A stretch of DNA of 64,000 nt from Maylandia zebra (taxonomy: Eukaryota > Chordata > Actinopteri > Cichliformes > Cichlidae), in the NCBI RefSeq assembly GCF_041146795.1, contig NC_135185.1, positions 6,559,529-6,623,528 of the forward strand. Reading direction: 5' to 3'. Numbering within the stretch: position 1 is the stretch's first letter; every line of letters begins with the position of its first letter. This document shows positions 42,501 to 55,387 of this stretch, in pieces. The notes below the pieces were generated by a model. It searched no databases. It saw only the letters and a list, made by a program, of their open reading frames with translations, and was not told the origin of the DNA. A program made the translations under genes and the position numbers.

Positions 42501-45500
42501 TTTTCTTTCCGGAAGAATGTAAAAGGGAAAAAAAACGTCGGCCGACAGCGCTGTAAACAACGGTAGAGTTGTGCGTAACAAGCAAGCGAATAATGAAGAA
42601 AACAGATTTTTAGACGGGAAACTGTTGTTGAAGAGAGGGGGGGGGAGGGGGGGAGAGCTGTGCATCGTGGTGGAAGCAAAACAGTAAAAGTCAGAGTGAA
42701 TTCATGACGATGTTTATGTGAAGCGTAGTTTGGATCTTCTTTTGCTGCTGGTTCAGTCAATATTGTTCGGAGAGACATCAAACTAACAGCTTTAGAATCA
42801 GCGCATGAAGGGCGTGAACACAAAGCGCCGACCCGCCGAAACATCAGAATCAGCGAGCTGTCAGCTTTCAGCCCCGACTGTGAGAAGGGCGACATCTAAC
42901 TGATTCTGATGTTGCGCTGTGTGTTTAAGTCTTTGTGCAGAATCCGTGTTCCTGCTCTCATTTACTGTCTTAGCTGTTTGGTGGTTCTTGAAATTTTGTG
43001 AGATTTCACCAGAGATTCTGGCATTTCGGGCAAAATAAATTTATATTAAAAAATTGATTCAGGATTTTAATGAATCGATTTTACGTTATCCAAGCCAGAA
43101 TCGATTTTAATCGATAAATCGATTATAAAAACCCACCCCTACCCCAGACCTTTGCTAAACTGAAGACCAGAACAAGACAGTTTGGTTTCTGGTGCCACAT
43201 TTGGAAAAAACTCTCCTTTTAACTCTAATTAACAAGAATTATTGACTTCATCTACTCACAGCTGCTGCTGCTTCTCTCATGCCAGCATGTTTTATTTAGT
43301 TCTCTGTTTCAGTGCACTATCAGTGAAACTGGTAATGTAAAATAGAAAGGCAGCACATCTACTTTCAGCTCATGTTAGTTCCCATGAATGTAGCTCATCC
43401 TGCTCACAAGATATATCTGATACCAATTAAGATGTTTCGCTCAGTCAGCTTCCTGTTTACCTGAGGTCGGGATAAGCAGATCCCAGTGAAACGATTTGCA
43501 TCTGTATGGCAGGAATATCTTGGAGTTTTAGCACTTCTGCAATCTTGGTCAGGATTTCCTTTAACCAGTCTTGTTTGGATCCCTGTGAAGACAAATCAGC
43601 GACGTCAGTTTAGTCTGCAAGTTTCCCCAAACTGTAATCAGCATAGCTGCTGTTTTTGGAAATAATGATGTTTTTTCTTCTGGAGTAATTGCACTGGAAT
43701 TTTAAGCTAGCTGGGCAGTAAATGTGAATTTTAAATTCTTTCAGTTACACAGGCTGAAAATTTGCTCCAGTCCTGTACTGCAATGGCAAAGGATTCATTT
43801 TAGCTTATTATAATCCCTGTATCATAATAGTGACCCCCTCCCACTCCTTGTCCTCTCATCATTCCAGATCCAATATCTATTGAGAAATGTCTTTTTTCTA
43901 TTTCTTACTGATTTTTCTTTTTATTCACTTGATTTTAAAAGTATAACCAAAGTAAGAGGGTAAATTTCAAAACTTAAATACAGCCCGTCAACGGTTCTTT
44001 TAGTGTAGTTAGTTGAATTTGTGACTAAGGTTGTTCGCCTCATTCCGCTTCCTTGGTACCACCAACACCCAGGTCCTCAAGTGGGAGCCCACCATCACCT
44101 CCGTCATAAGGCCCAGCAGAGGATGTACTTGCTGAGGCAGCTGAAGAAATTCAACCTGCCAACAACACTGCAATCATTGAGTCCATCCTCATCTCCTCCA
44201 TTACCGTGTGGTATGATGGAGCCACCATCAGGGACAAACAGACTGCAGCGTGTTGTGTGCTCTGCTGAGATGGTGATTGGCTGCAGACTCCCATCTCTGC
44301 AGCACCTGTACACCTCCAGGACACTGGGGCGTGCAACTCGGATCACAGCTGACCCTTCTCATCCTGGACACAGCTTGTTCGACCTGCTCCCCTCAGGCAG
44401 AAGAACAGTTTCTTCCCCTCTGCTGTTGGACTCATGAACAATAACCATATGACTGTTCCCACCACAAACACATGACACTATACTGTGTTCTGTGCATCTG
44501 TTCCATTTTTGCACTGATCATCACCTGCATACATGTATATATCAATCTGCTTAGCACTTTTAATTTAAATTTTTATGTTTATTTAAGCGTTTGTCTCACA
44601 GTATGTTTTGCAATAAGTACCACAGCAATTTCCTAATGTTGTAAACCTGCTCAACATTTGACAATAAAACCCTTTCTGATTCTGATTCACCCTGTCAAAC
44701 AATGTTTTGCTGATCAGTGTTTGTGCTTGATTGATTTAATTTGTGTCTCAGTTAAAGTGTGCAGTGAAGGTGAGTCTCACCATTCTGGCAAACAGCTCGT
44801 GCAGTTTCTCTCCATTTTCTTGCACAGTCTCGTAAGCCTTCTGCTGCTGATTGCTGTCCTTCAGTTTGACCTCTCCTTTCAGGAGACTCTGGACATATTC
44901 CACTGTCATTTCCTGGTGAAGCCGACCAATCAGCTCCTGAATTTAAACCAAGTATTTAAGTAGTCAGAGCGCATCATAATCCTTTTATTAAAAAGGTGGC
45001 AATGAAGGCAATAATGGCCATTCAGTCCATTATAAAGTTTCCTCCTTTTACCTGGTAAGAGGACTGACTGGAACCCTGAAGTTCCTGAAGCTCGTCTTCA
45101 GTGCTGTTCAGCAGCTTCTCAAACGTGTTCTTCTTCAGCCAGTCACTGGTTCCCAGTTTCTGGTAGTGTGGCTGTGTGAGGAACAAATAACACAGTTTTT
45201 TAAAATCTTTGATTAAGACATGTTAGGATTTAATCCTGAGGATTATTGATATCTGCAGTTGTAAAGAACTTACTTTGAGGATCTTGTGCACAGGGGTTAA
45301 TAAATAAGTGTGGGCAGACTGTTTCATCTCAGTCAGGACCTGCAAACAGTTTTCCCGCACATTCTCTGGGAACAGATCGTGCTTCTCAAAGAAGTCCCTT
45401 TAGACAGACCACACAGGACACATTAGCTCACAGTGACGTATTCTCCTTTTATGATGAAGTTAAAATCTGAATTTCCATCTAACTGGATCAGAAACAAACC

Positions 45501-48130
45501 TGAACTGTTCGACACAGCTGAGGTTTGCCTTTATGAAAGCTTTGCTGTGCGGTTTGTTCTGCCTTATGATGTCTTCATGAAACTCTTTATACCTGCAGAA
45601 GATTAAGAACAGCTTTCACTTTTATTATCTTGTTATTACCAAACGTAAAACTAAAATGTATTTTCAAATTTAAATATTTAAAAGACAGCCTTGTGAAGCC
45701 TTGTTACCTCTGCATGAAGTCTGTCAGGTTGGATGTTATTTCCTGGGCCTTGTGTCGGTCTCTTACAGTTATATGTGCTGATGTCACCATGCCGTTGATC
45801 AACTGAAGACAAATGTATTGACAAATCAGTGTCAGTTTCAAGCTCCCAAAGCACTTTACACAGCAATGCACTTCCATCATTTTCAGATCCAGTTAAGCAC
45901 CAGGAACCAAACCCAGTGCTTTACAATGTTAGTGACAAACCCAAGTGATTAAACTACAGAACCATGGGAGGGTTTGAAACTGTGACTCTGATCCGACAGT
46001 AAATACGTTTCTATAAATGACCCAAACAAAAATAATTGTCTTCCTTGTTTGTTAATCTTTTTCTCAAAGTTTCTCAAAGTCTTTTTCAGTTTGGTTAATA
46101 TGTGCAGCAGGCTGGAAAATATTTGTCGGCACTTCTTAAGTGTTCTACAGTGAATAACAGAGGAAATGTGATGTCAAAACAATGTTACGTCAATATTTAA
46201 CCACAACATAGTCAACAATTGTTGACCAAATCATCATGGTCAACAATTAGAAGTCAACAAATGCAGGACTCACTATAAGGATCCTTGAAGTTGGCCACCA
46301 CAAGTGACACCTTTCACATTGTATTAATACATTTTCATAAAAGCATCGATTTCAGCCTTTTTAATAACAAGTTTATGCAGCAACTGTACCTGGATGACAT
46401 CATAGGCCACAGGACTGGAGTAGCAACCATCATCTCTTGTCGGCTCCTTTCCTTGATCCCACTCTTTCTTTGCTTCATCCAATACTCGGCCAATATAAAT
46501 CATCAGGTCGCTCTAAACACACAACAACACACAGCTGCCAGTTTTAAACCGCTTTCATGTGTAAAGATTTAATTACTGACAGTAATAATTACATCTACAA
46601 TATTATGTTCAAAAAAATTAAACCAACAACTCTTTGATGCTTGTCTTGCACATCTCACTTTAAGCCCTGCAATGACCATACTGATTAACTGGATACACGC
46701 CTCAGATACACTGTGTTACCTGTTGTTTGCTGAGGTACTGCTCCTCCAGAGGTTTCAGTAACTCATCAGGAAGCAGGTTTCCCAGCGCTTCAGTATTGAT
46801 ATTACTGGCCAGCTCAGGTTTTTCAAGGATTCTGGTACACAGAGCAGATAACACATGAGTTTCTATAAACACCCCAAGTTGTGTTTAGTCTACAAAAATG
46901 TCATTTTATTTAGCACATTAAGAAAACAAGAAATTAGCTGTTACATTTGTATTATTATTCACTATCTGTAATTGCTCAGGTATTTATTCTTCTAAAAACA
47001 ATGAAGGACCTCACACTGACAGACATCCTCATGTTTAGTCACAGAAAGATGCTGCTTCAAACAATAATTGAACTGGTGGCTTACCCTGGATAAAACTCCT
47101 TCACCCATCGCAGGAGGAAGCTGCAGTCCTTGTCATCCAGAACAAAGTCTGCAATCTGTTTGAGTCTTGCGCTGAAAGTTTGATGGTACTGTCTTGCATA
47201 AAAGTTACAGATGTCCATCTCTGGTGGGTAGCAGTTGTTCACAATCTCCACCACCCACTGCATGTCCTTCTTCACCTGTTTGCCCAATGAGGCTCGATGG
47301 GTTCTCCAAACGACTATACACTAATTCATGAAGCACTTTGTCATGGTGCTCCTTCCACTTCTTGGGCCTCCAGGCTGGTGGTGTCTGGCATCTTTGTCTC
47401 CCCAGGTCCTGCTCTTCCTCAAGCTTGATGGCTTTCACTGCTGATATCAAAGCAAACACCTCTTCCTCACAGCTGAGAGAAAGACTCTGCTGCACGGTCT
47501 GCTCTAAACGCTTTTCAAGGGCTTCATAGTCTGCAGCAAGCTTTTTTACTGCTTCCTCGTGAGCTTTGAGTGCATCAGCCTCTGTTATCTCTCCAAACAG
47601 ATGTTTCTCCCTGTCTATCAACAGTTGAGCGGCTTCGAACAGGTTTTGTCCTTCAAGGCATTCCTCAAAAGTAGTAGTCACTGGTGGAGAAAAACAAAGA
47701 TAAATAATCTTTAAACAGTTCATATTTCTCCTAAAATAAGGTATTTAACATTTCTGGAAGAAATGGAGAACCTTATTTCTGTAACAGAGGTGTTTTTCAC
47801 ACATCAGCACTATTTTCCACAAAATTTTGTGGAACAACCGTAACATCAATTTCCTTTCTTTTTTTAATATGTCACACAAAACATAATTTAGTTGAGATAC
47901 AGAGGGTTAACAGGAAATAGCTAATAACAGCTGGATGTATGTCACCTACCAACTGGCCGCTCTTCTTCAGTAGGTGATTGGTGTCCATCAGTAGTGGAAG
48001 GACCGTTGTCACTGGGTTGACCTGTGGGGCTTCGCCAGAACTTTTTAAACCATTTTCCTCCAGCTCTTAAAGTTTGTTCAGGGGAACTGTTGGACGTGCC
48101 TGTTGTGGATGAATCCGACTGTGTCCGCAT
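39568..48130 (-). CDS. Sec6/EXOC3-superfamily gene (TNFAIP2-like) with a frameshift in exon 2
   Basis: Exons on the minus strand: 48130-47950 (ATG 48130-48128), 47680-47085, 46831-46720, 46512-46390, 45802-45708, 45592-45500, 45397-45274, 45171-45052, 44936-44781, 43582-43461, 39709-39568. They encode about 620 aa, close to TNFAIP2 length. The family signature region reads GKQVKKDMQWVVEIVNNCYP followed by DICNFYARQYHQ, with a coiled-coil-like Glu/Lys/Leu-rich segment before it. Splice phases agree everywhere except within exon 2, where the frame switches between about 47285 and 47305 (VLHELVYSRLENP, then SLGKQVKKDM). The total is 1864 nt, one over a multiple of three. That is either a real disabling indel or a one-base assembly error. 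The exon with the ATG has an acceptor upstream (near 48188), so a further 5' exon may exist. Position next to eif5 fits TNFAIP2/EXOC3L4. The last intron has swollen with transposons. Confidence 0.8.
40480..42046 (-). mobile_element. Rearranged Ty3/gypsy retrotransposon remnant
   Basis: On the minus strand I see, in 5'-3' order: a gag zinc-knuckle-like remnant (about 41690-41730), protease-region-like sequence (about 41400-41650), integrase core and C-terminal pieces (about 41350-40930, with SVQTSVYLLQTDRLVERLNK) and a piece of the RT/RNase H boundary (about 40860-40600, with GLAGYYCRFVPRF). Frameshifts and stops break all of them. RT after integrase is the reverse of the standard pol order, so the copy is rearranged or composite. 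It is within the last intron of the Sec6-like gene and absent from the duplicate. Confidence 0.7.
42047..43141. mobile_element. 1.1-kb non-autonomous hAT-like element
   Basis: The ends are TAGGGCTGGGTA and ACCCACCCCTA, an inverted pair, with AATCGATT-rich subterminal sequence on both sides. The flanks are near-identical 8-bp direct repeats, CCCCGGAC (42039-42046) and CCCCAGAC (43142-43149). An 8-bp duplication fits hAT insertion. No transposase is visible. It abuts the gypsy remnant. Confidence 0.7.
44025..44690 (+). mobile_element. 5'-truncated CR1/L2-type LINE
   Basis: The plus-strand frame keeps the end of a non-LTR reverse transcriptase ORF (KAQQRMYLLRQLKKFNLP, then LQRVVCSAEMVIGCRLPSLQ and FDLLPSGRR). 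It is followed by a short 3' UTR ending in a GATTCT-type tandem (ctgattctgattc). Earlier frameshifts are present. The duplicate copy at about 60870 has a clean empty site. Confidence 0.8.
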
Positions 48131-50874
48131 TCTTCTCCAGGTTGTAAAACGTGACCAACAGGCCAAGAAAGGTGCTGAGGAATCTGCAATTTAAAAAAAA
48201 ACCTGCTTTAATATACATTTTTTTAATATGATTGGCATAAACTAAACATTTTAGCCTTGTTTATAGCATGACCGTGAAATTAAAAATAGATTAAACCATA
48301 AATCTGCAATATGTACATTGTCATAATACATAATAATCAATAAATAAATACATTGAATTGCTTTGAATTCCAATAAGATTACATAAAGAACAAGTGAAAC
48401 TGTCATGTTTCATGCAGGAAGGAAGATGAAAAAACACTTTTTACAGAACAACACATTTAAAAATGAGACATAAACAACATCAGCCCTAACACAACAAAGA
48501 AAACTACTGACATCATCCAATCGAATTACAACAATACACCAAAGTAAGTCTGTAAAACGTATTTTTGTGGCCAAACAAACTATCCACATGATATATATCT
48601 ATAAAGAACATAAAACATCTTTCAGATTCTACGTCACAGTCACTGCTTTGAAAGTAACTGCAGCTGCTGTGAGCTTTTATGCCTAACGAGACAAGCTCCT
48701 CCTGCTCAGACGATGTAGGGAAATTTCAGAGAGACCCACAGAGCCACGCATGCAATCCCTCCCCTTCCAAAGCGCGCGCACACACACAGACACACACGCA
48801 CGCACGCACTTAACCAGATTGTTTGCAGGTCAGAAAGTCTCGGTGCGTAGTATGCTTTGGATGGCACTGACAAATAAAGACTTTTGCTTTTGTTTGGTGA
48901 CTCAGTGAAACATCGAGCTGACTGTTATGACAGACAAACATAAAAGCAAATGAAATAAAATGTTTGAAAACAAATCTGAACAAGTACTAAAATGATTTTT
49001 CTTTCTGCCAAATGATGTATCCTTGCAATTTTCTGTTGTTACAGCAGCATTCAGGACCAGAATAACACACTAATGCAGTCACAAAAGTAAATGATGCTTT
49101 AACTTGGTTTGGGTATCAGTTAATTATTAAAGGTTTATTTGTACATGTGAACAGACTCTTTAGATCTGCTATTTTGTTTTAATACAGAAAAAGTCCAGTA
49201 TGACTTACTTACTTATTTTGGTTTCATATTGTTCTTTCTGGTGTTTACATTGCATCTTTTAAACGACTGACATCCACTTTGACCTTTCTGCTGCTGTGTG
49301 GATACACACTGCAGGTATATCTTTTACTAAGTCAAACAAACATTTATCCAGGCCTGAGTTACAGAGGGCTGCAGTCTACACAGAGACACCCAGATCTCTC
49401 TCTCCCTAGCTCTTCCAGTATAGGGCACTGAGCTGTTCCTGGGTCATCCAGGAGAATCTCTCCAGTGTAGGGGTGTGCCTGAGAGCCTTATCCCAGCTGG
49501 ATATGCTTGAAAGCTCTCACCTAGGAGGCTCCCTAGTCACATATCCACACCAGTGGCTGCTTTCCATGTGGAGGAGCAGCAGTTCTGAGATTCTCACCCC
49601 ATCTCTAAGTGAAAGTCCCCCTACCCTCTTAGAAAGGTTATTTCCAGCATTTGTATCCACAGTCTCATGTTTTTGGTCACTACCAAGAGCTCTTGGCCAT
49701 TAGTGAGTGTAGGAACATAGACCAGCTAAATGTCACCATTTAATTTAAGACAAAAAATACAAAAAAACCCCCACCCACATTATCTGTAAAAAAGGTGCTT
49801 GCTCAGGTAGTCCAGCAGGTCGTTTACCAGTTGGAAGGTCTGCGGATTGATCCCTGGCTCCTCCAAACTGTGTGTGGAAGTATCCTTGGGCAAGATACTG
49901 AACCCTGAGTTAATCCTGATGCATTCATCAAAGTGTTAGTGTGTTCATGACTGAGACTTTGGCATCAAACACCATTTCTGCAATTTGTATGAGTCCTACA
50001 GTCCTGTCAAAAGGACACAGTGGACTTCTATGTTGATGCCACATTAGTGGCGGTTGGGCAAACAGAGTACACAGACTTTCTGTTCAAATTAAAAGGAACA
50101 ACAGCTTGGTCAGGCAGAAAGGATTTTACTCAACATTGTGGAAGAGGTGCCAGGAGATGAGTTGGAGCAAGGCAGGATCAGAGCGCTCTGAAGGCTTTAA
50201 GTATTATGATGTCTAGATGGAGAAATGACAACAACACATACACGCACAAACCCCTGCGTAGGCTCCTCTAAACCCTTTAGCTCCTTGCTCTGTTGCGCTA
50301 TATAAACACCAGTCCATTTAAGATGCCTTTCTTTCTTGATCCTGATCTGGGAGATGTAATTATTGGACTAACAAAAAGAAAACGACAAGCACACACTCGT
50401 ACACTTTGGGAGGAAATCCACGCAGGTGCAGGAAGAACATGCAAACGCTCCACATGAAGGCCCCGCTTGTTGCTGTAGAGCGCTAACCACTAAAGTGAGG
50501 CACAAAAGGTCAAAACCAGTTTTGTTTTCTTGCTCTGGTGTTTTTTCAGATCTAAGGCAATTGTTCTTCCCCTTCAAGACCCTCTATGATTTCATACAAA
50601 ATTGCAACAGCAATTGAGAAACATTCAAAGTGTCTCTTTTGCAATTTAAATGACTTCAACTGATTTTTATAGTAACATTTTTGTCAGTTAAAAGTGTCAG
50701 CCACATTCGACCTGTGTGGTTTTTACTGCCTATAACTTAAATTTCCTGCTGTGATGCAGTAACAGTTTTTCTTACCCTTCACTCTGCAGGATCTGCAGGA
50801 TCTGCGGGGGAAGCAGCGGGGAAATGTCGAACACATTTTCCTTAATGCAGCAACTAACAGTCGTGTCTCAGCAG
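48131..50874. other. Region 5' of the minus-strand Sec6-like gene
   Basis: This is the likely location of its promoter and any missing 5' exon, but I could not fix either. A CA/CG-rich stretch lies at about 48770-48810. A diverged interspersed LINE-like repeat covers about 49335-49735 ('cacctaggaggctccctag', 'cctaccctcttagaaagg'). A SINE-like repeat covers about 49800-49960 ('gaagtatccttgggcaagat'). No coding gene is supported. Confidence 0.45.
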
Positions 50875-51525
50875 CAGTGATGGGAATAACGGCGTTACAA
50901 GTAACGGCGTTACTTTTTTCACTAATGAGTAATCTGGGTTACCGTCACTAACAAGAAAATGCAGTGCGGTCGCGTTACTATTTTTCAACAAGCAGACGGT
51001 CAAAGCTGTCTTCAGCTTACCGCATCTTATATCAGTTCCATGTAAGTAGCTGTCTACGTAAGTAATCTGGGCACAACAGCTTTAAGCAGCTAGGCGCGCT
51101 CCCGCAGACGGTTATCACTTTCTGGCAGACATCACTTTTTGGCACAACACCTGGAGTTAATGGGGCAAAACAATCACATGAGTGCTGCTGTTTGACTGAG
51201 GAAGAATAAAGTAGTCGTGTTAAGCCAATCACATGACCACTTCAAGACAAAGCAACAAGGTAATATTTACCAGTTTTTAAATTGTGTTAATAGGCCACGT
51301 AAAACCAGAGTCATGATAAACAATATACACGCGTGTTTTTTCCTGAATACTTTCATCACTTTTAGCAAGCTAGCAAGCACTCTCTGCTTATGAGCAAAAA
51401 ATTAAAAAACAAACAAACCAAAAAACAGCCGGTTCCTGTTGGTGGAAAAATGCACCATGTCGACCAATCAAAAAATGATATGGCAATATGACATTTGGTT
51501 GTTTAGGGAAGTTTTAGGAGTGACG

Positions 51526-51526
<1 letters not shown>

Positions 51527-51560
<34 letters not shown>

Positions 51561-51595
51561 TGAGTGAGTGAGAGAGAGAGCGAGAGAGAGAGACA
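51527..51595. repeat. (GA)n-rich microsatellite
   Basis: An imperfect GA tract with a short interruption (tgtgagtgagtg) inside the left part of the outer repeat. Confidence 0.9.
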
Positions 51596-52469
51596 GCAGA
51601 AAAAAGAGAGAGAGCGAGTTTTAAGATGTGAGAGATTTGTGACGTTTAGCGTGTTTGGAGTGTGTAGTTAATGTGTTGTCTTGTGTAGTTAGTGTGTAGT
51701 GTTGTGGATAGTTTTGTGTTGTGTGTCAGAACAATGAGGCGACTGCTGTCTCCAGGTAGAAACAGGAGTGATGCACCTGCTCCTGTCAGACCTGCAGGTA
51801 TCAGGCTGTGATGTTCTTCTTTACAGTGGACAGAAATTATTGTTTGGAGTGGCACAAATAATTTGTGTGGCATCTTATTGAATGCAGCTGATTGTTATAT
51901 AAATAGTTTGAAGTGGTTAATTTAAAAGGGGTAAAAGGTAAATGGCTGCAAACAGCTTTGGTGTTTGCAAAAAGTGTGCATAGGATTTTAAAATTGACCA
52001 TTTATATTGCATTTAAAGTTATGAAATATGATTCATTAACCATGTTTGTGGTTGTTACATTAAAAATATAACTTTCTACTCAGATTTTATGGTTTTTGTT
52101 TCATTTTAGATCAATTGTGTTAATACAGTATGTCAAAATGAAAACATGACTGTAAATTCAGACATGTGAGGTTGTGCTGAAAAGGATGATACCAAACAAG
52201 GCAAAGTAAACAGTATTTAAAGGTGAAATGTAGAGGAAATATCAAAAGTAGTTAAAAATTGCCAATTACACCCTGGACCCCAGAGGGTTAAACATTTTTT
52301 TTTAAACTAACGCAATAGTTACTTTTCAAGTAATTAATTACTTTTAGAATATTCTAACTCGGTTACCAACTCAGTTACTTTTTTTGAAGTACCTAGTAAC
52401 TATAACTAGAAAAATTTGCATTTCCTGCGAAAATGCAGTGTGGATGCTTTAAAGCTGAAGCTGTCTGCA

Positions 52470-53110
52470 AAAACTAGCTGAAAAAGCTGAAAAGTTGCAG
52501 AAATTGTAAAAACTTTGCAGAAGCAAAGGAACTTTGCTAAAATGGAATAACTTAGCAGAACTGGAATATCTTAGAGGAAACATAATACTTGGCAGAAATA
52601 CAATAGCATACCAGAACTTAGCAGAAATATTGTAACTTACCAGAAACATGATAACTTCTCAAAAATACAAGAATTTAGGAGAAATAGTATAAGATAACAG
52701 AAAGAATGTATTTAGCCAAAAATACTTAAGCATTACAGAAACACTATGATTTAGAAAAATAGTACAACATAGCAGAAATACTGTGATTTACCAGAGACAC
52801 TGTGATGAACTATGAATATTGTAATTTTAAATCAATACTATGTTTCAGCACAAATACTATAATTTGACAGAAATACTATAATTTGGCAGAAATACCATGT
52901 TTCAGCACAAATACTCTGGTTTAGCACAAATATTATAACATAGCAGAAATACAATTATATAGCAGAAATGCTATATTTAGAAAGAAAAATATAATATAGT
53001 AGAAATAGTATGATTTAGCAGAAATACTACAATATAGCATAATAACAATGATTTAGAACAAATACTATGATTGAACAGAATAGTAATAACTTAAGTGAAA
53101 ATACTGGAAA
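52470..53110 (+). repeat. Degenerate tandem array of about 20-bp units (agcagaaatactat-type)
   Basis: About 30 loosely conserved units built on 'tttagcagaaatactata' or 'aacttagcagaaat' follow one another with variable spacing of about 18-22 bp. The array lies just inside the 3' end of the Helentron-like element. Confidence 0.75.
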
Positions 53111-53299
53111 ATGTAAGATGACAAGCTGAAAAAAAAAAAACGGAACATGGTTAAGTTCCCTCAAAACTAATTGTTATTCACCTGTGAAAAAAAAAGAAAA
53201 GAAATAAAAATAAATTTAAAAAACAAGAAGGAACAGCCAACAGATACACACAAAATCAAATATGTATACAGAAATGCACAGAGAGAGAGACACACGGAG

Positions 53300-54200
53300 T
53301 ATGGGCAGAAATCTGTGCCATCAGAAACTGAATTTGAATAAGTTAAATTTGAATTTGAATTGCTCAGACTGAATCTGAATTGTAACTTGAATAAATGCTT
53401 TTGAAAACCGAATTTGAATTAGTCTCATTTGAAATTGAATTTATGGTTTGAAAATGATCATCACTAAATTGAAATTGAATTTTATATTTTGAAAATGAAT
53501 TGATTTGCTTTGAAACTGCATTTTATCCTTTAAAAATTCAGCTCTCGAATAATTTCAGTTTCACTTCTCACCATTCAGTTTCAGTTCTACAATTCAATTT
53601 CAGTTCCAAAATTCAGTTTTTTGGAACTTACATCCGGTTCCGGTTCAAGCGCAGATTAATAGAACTACGTTTTACTAGCGGACCGAAAGTGTTACTGACG
53701 GGAATCTACAGCATCTTTAGCTGAATTAAGACTTCAGAAGTCATTCGTCATGTCGAATGACCAGCGGATAAACTCTCAGGTTGGTAATAAATGTATTACA
53801 TGTATAAGAACAAGCATCATGTTAACAAATGATAGCCGTACAGTAACTGTTATGCTTATTGTAGCTGTTAGCTAAAAACGCTAATTTAGCGTAGTTTGCC
53901 CTGAATTCAGCTTTGACAACAAATATGATCGACTGTTTCTAGTAGAATTCCAAAGTTGTCATCTTGGACCCTCTCAGAGTACCCCCTCTGTATGCTTGCA
54001 GAGACCCCTACAGTAGGGAAACATGCAAAACGGTGTCCAAACCTTTGTGTTTTAGCTTTATTTATGTCTTACACAGCATCCCAACTCTTTAGCTAACTTA
54101 ATAACTTTAGCTAAAGTGAATAGTTAGTCTAATTCATTAGTGCAGCATTACTGGGTCACCTCTGTTTGAAGTGATATAATGTGATATACAACTATCACTG
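53300..54200 (+). repeat. Left arm of a long inverted repeat
   Basis: This 901-bp arm is the near-identical reverse complement of 55388-56247. The left arm has about 41 bp extra around 53458-53499. Each arm has an inward-facing ATG segment (here from about 53750, MSNDQRINSQ, then gttggt, donor-like). Confidence 0.9.
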
Positions 54201-54540
54201 AAACAGCAAACTTTGTAAATAAGCAAACAACACTTCTCATTCTCTAAGCGTTTGGCCACAGCTGTAGATTACACTATCAGTGCTTATTCACTCTTAACAA
54301 TAATTACATTTCTAAATTTACTTTGTGCATTTACAGGTAAACAATATCTAATATTTTATCTAAATGACTGCTTTGTCTTTGAAAAGGGTGAAGAGCCTGA
54401 GGCCGGTGACAGTCCAGTTCTACTCTAAGTACATCCTTACTGTGGCTCACAGGACAAGGCCACATTCCTGTCCTGCCAGAAGAGAAGAGAAGCTTCAGAG
54501 TCTTCATGCAGTTCAACCACACCTGTCATATTCCATATGA

Positions 54541-54622
54541 CAGGGGTCTCAAACTCCAGTCCTCAAGGGCCAGTATCATGCAACTTTTCCATGCCCTCGA
54601 GGACTGGAGTTTGAGACCCCTG
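54541..54622. mobile_element. 82-bp palindromic MITE in the loop of the inverted repeat
   Basis: It begins CAGGGGTCTCAAACTCCAGT and ends with the inverted version (ACTGGAGTTTGAGACCCCTG). The flanks CCATATGA and CCGTATGG agree at 6 of 8 positions, compatible with an aged 8-bp hAT-type target duplication. Confidence 0.7.
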
Positions 54623-55387
54623 CCGTATGGTGTTTATGCTGTTTTCTACCCCACAGTTACAGCATGTCTGACTGCCTGTTCAGCATATGCAAAAATATAT
54701 GAGTTTAAGCATGTGATGACTAAGGCCTTCCATTATGGTGTTTGTCATCACATGTCACAGACATCTGGATGATCATTTGGAATAAACTAAAAACTAAAAA
54801 CTTGTTACTTCATCTTATCTTTATTATTGTTCTTATTTTACATTGTTAGGCATTAGGTTTATTTGTAGTAGTCCTTTCCAACTTCTTTCCCTCTTCCATG
54901 TTACTGTGGCAGCTTGTCAGCATCTATTTGGGGTTGGGAGTGGAACAGAAAGTAAGGAAATCCAAAGTGCCATTAAAACCAGGAGAGGTTCTTATATTTC
55001 AGAAGAAGGGATTAATTCAAAAGACCTCAATGCCATATTTTATTTAGGAACCCTAGAGAGCACTTTGCAAAATAACACATTCTTATAATTTCACCCTCAG
55101 ATGAGCCAAGCTACGACTGTCAGGGAAGGTGATGTAGGTACAGAGCATATGAGAGTGGTTAAGTTTGTCTCTTGTCTAGATGAAGGCACAAGAGGGATGG
55201 ATGGCAAGGCGTAGAGATTCAGTATCTTCAGTCTTCAGTGGACACTCCATTTCTGGCACAAAACACCTGTAACAGATGGTCGATTTAGGAGGTGACCCGA
55301 CAACTTCAGCCTGTCGAACATATTAATGGAGCAGTATGTTTAAAAATAAAAAATCGAATTAAGTAGAATTATTATGGTAGTTAAACA

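Larger units (their letters stand above)
38933..46278. repeat. Segmental duplication, copy 1 (with later insertions)
   Basis: Starting at 'cttattatagacattaac' this segment is repeated almost base for base at 58649-62167. It covers the 3' UTR and the seven 3' coding exons of the minus-strand Sec6-like gene. Copy 1 is longer mainly because of about 3 kb of transposons at about 40170-43150 and a LINE at about 44025-44690 that copy 2 lacks. Confidence 0.9.

Noticed and set aside
42405-42895. Two overlapping minus-strand ORFs (86 and 139 aa)
   Set aside because: They lie within the hAT-like non-autonomous element and resemble no transposase.
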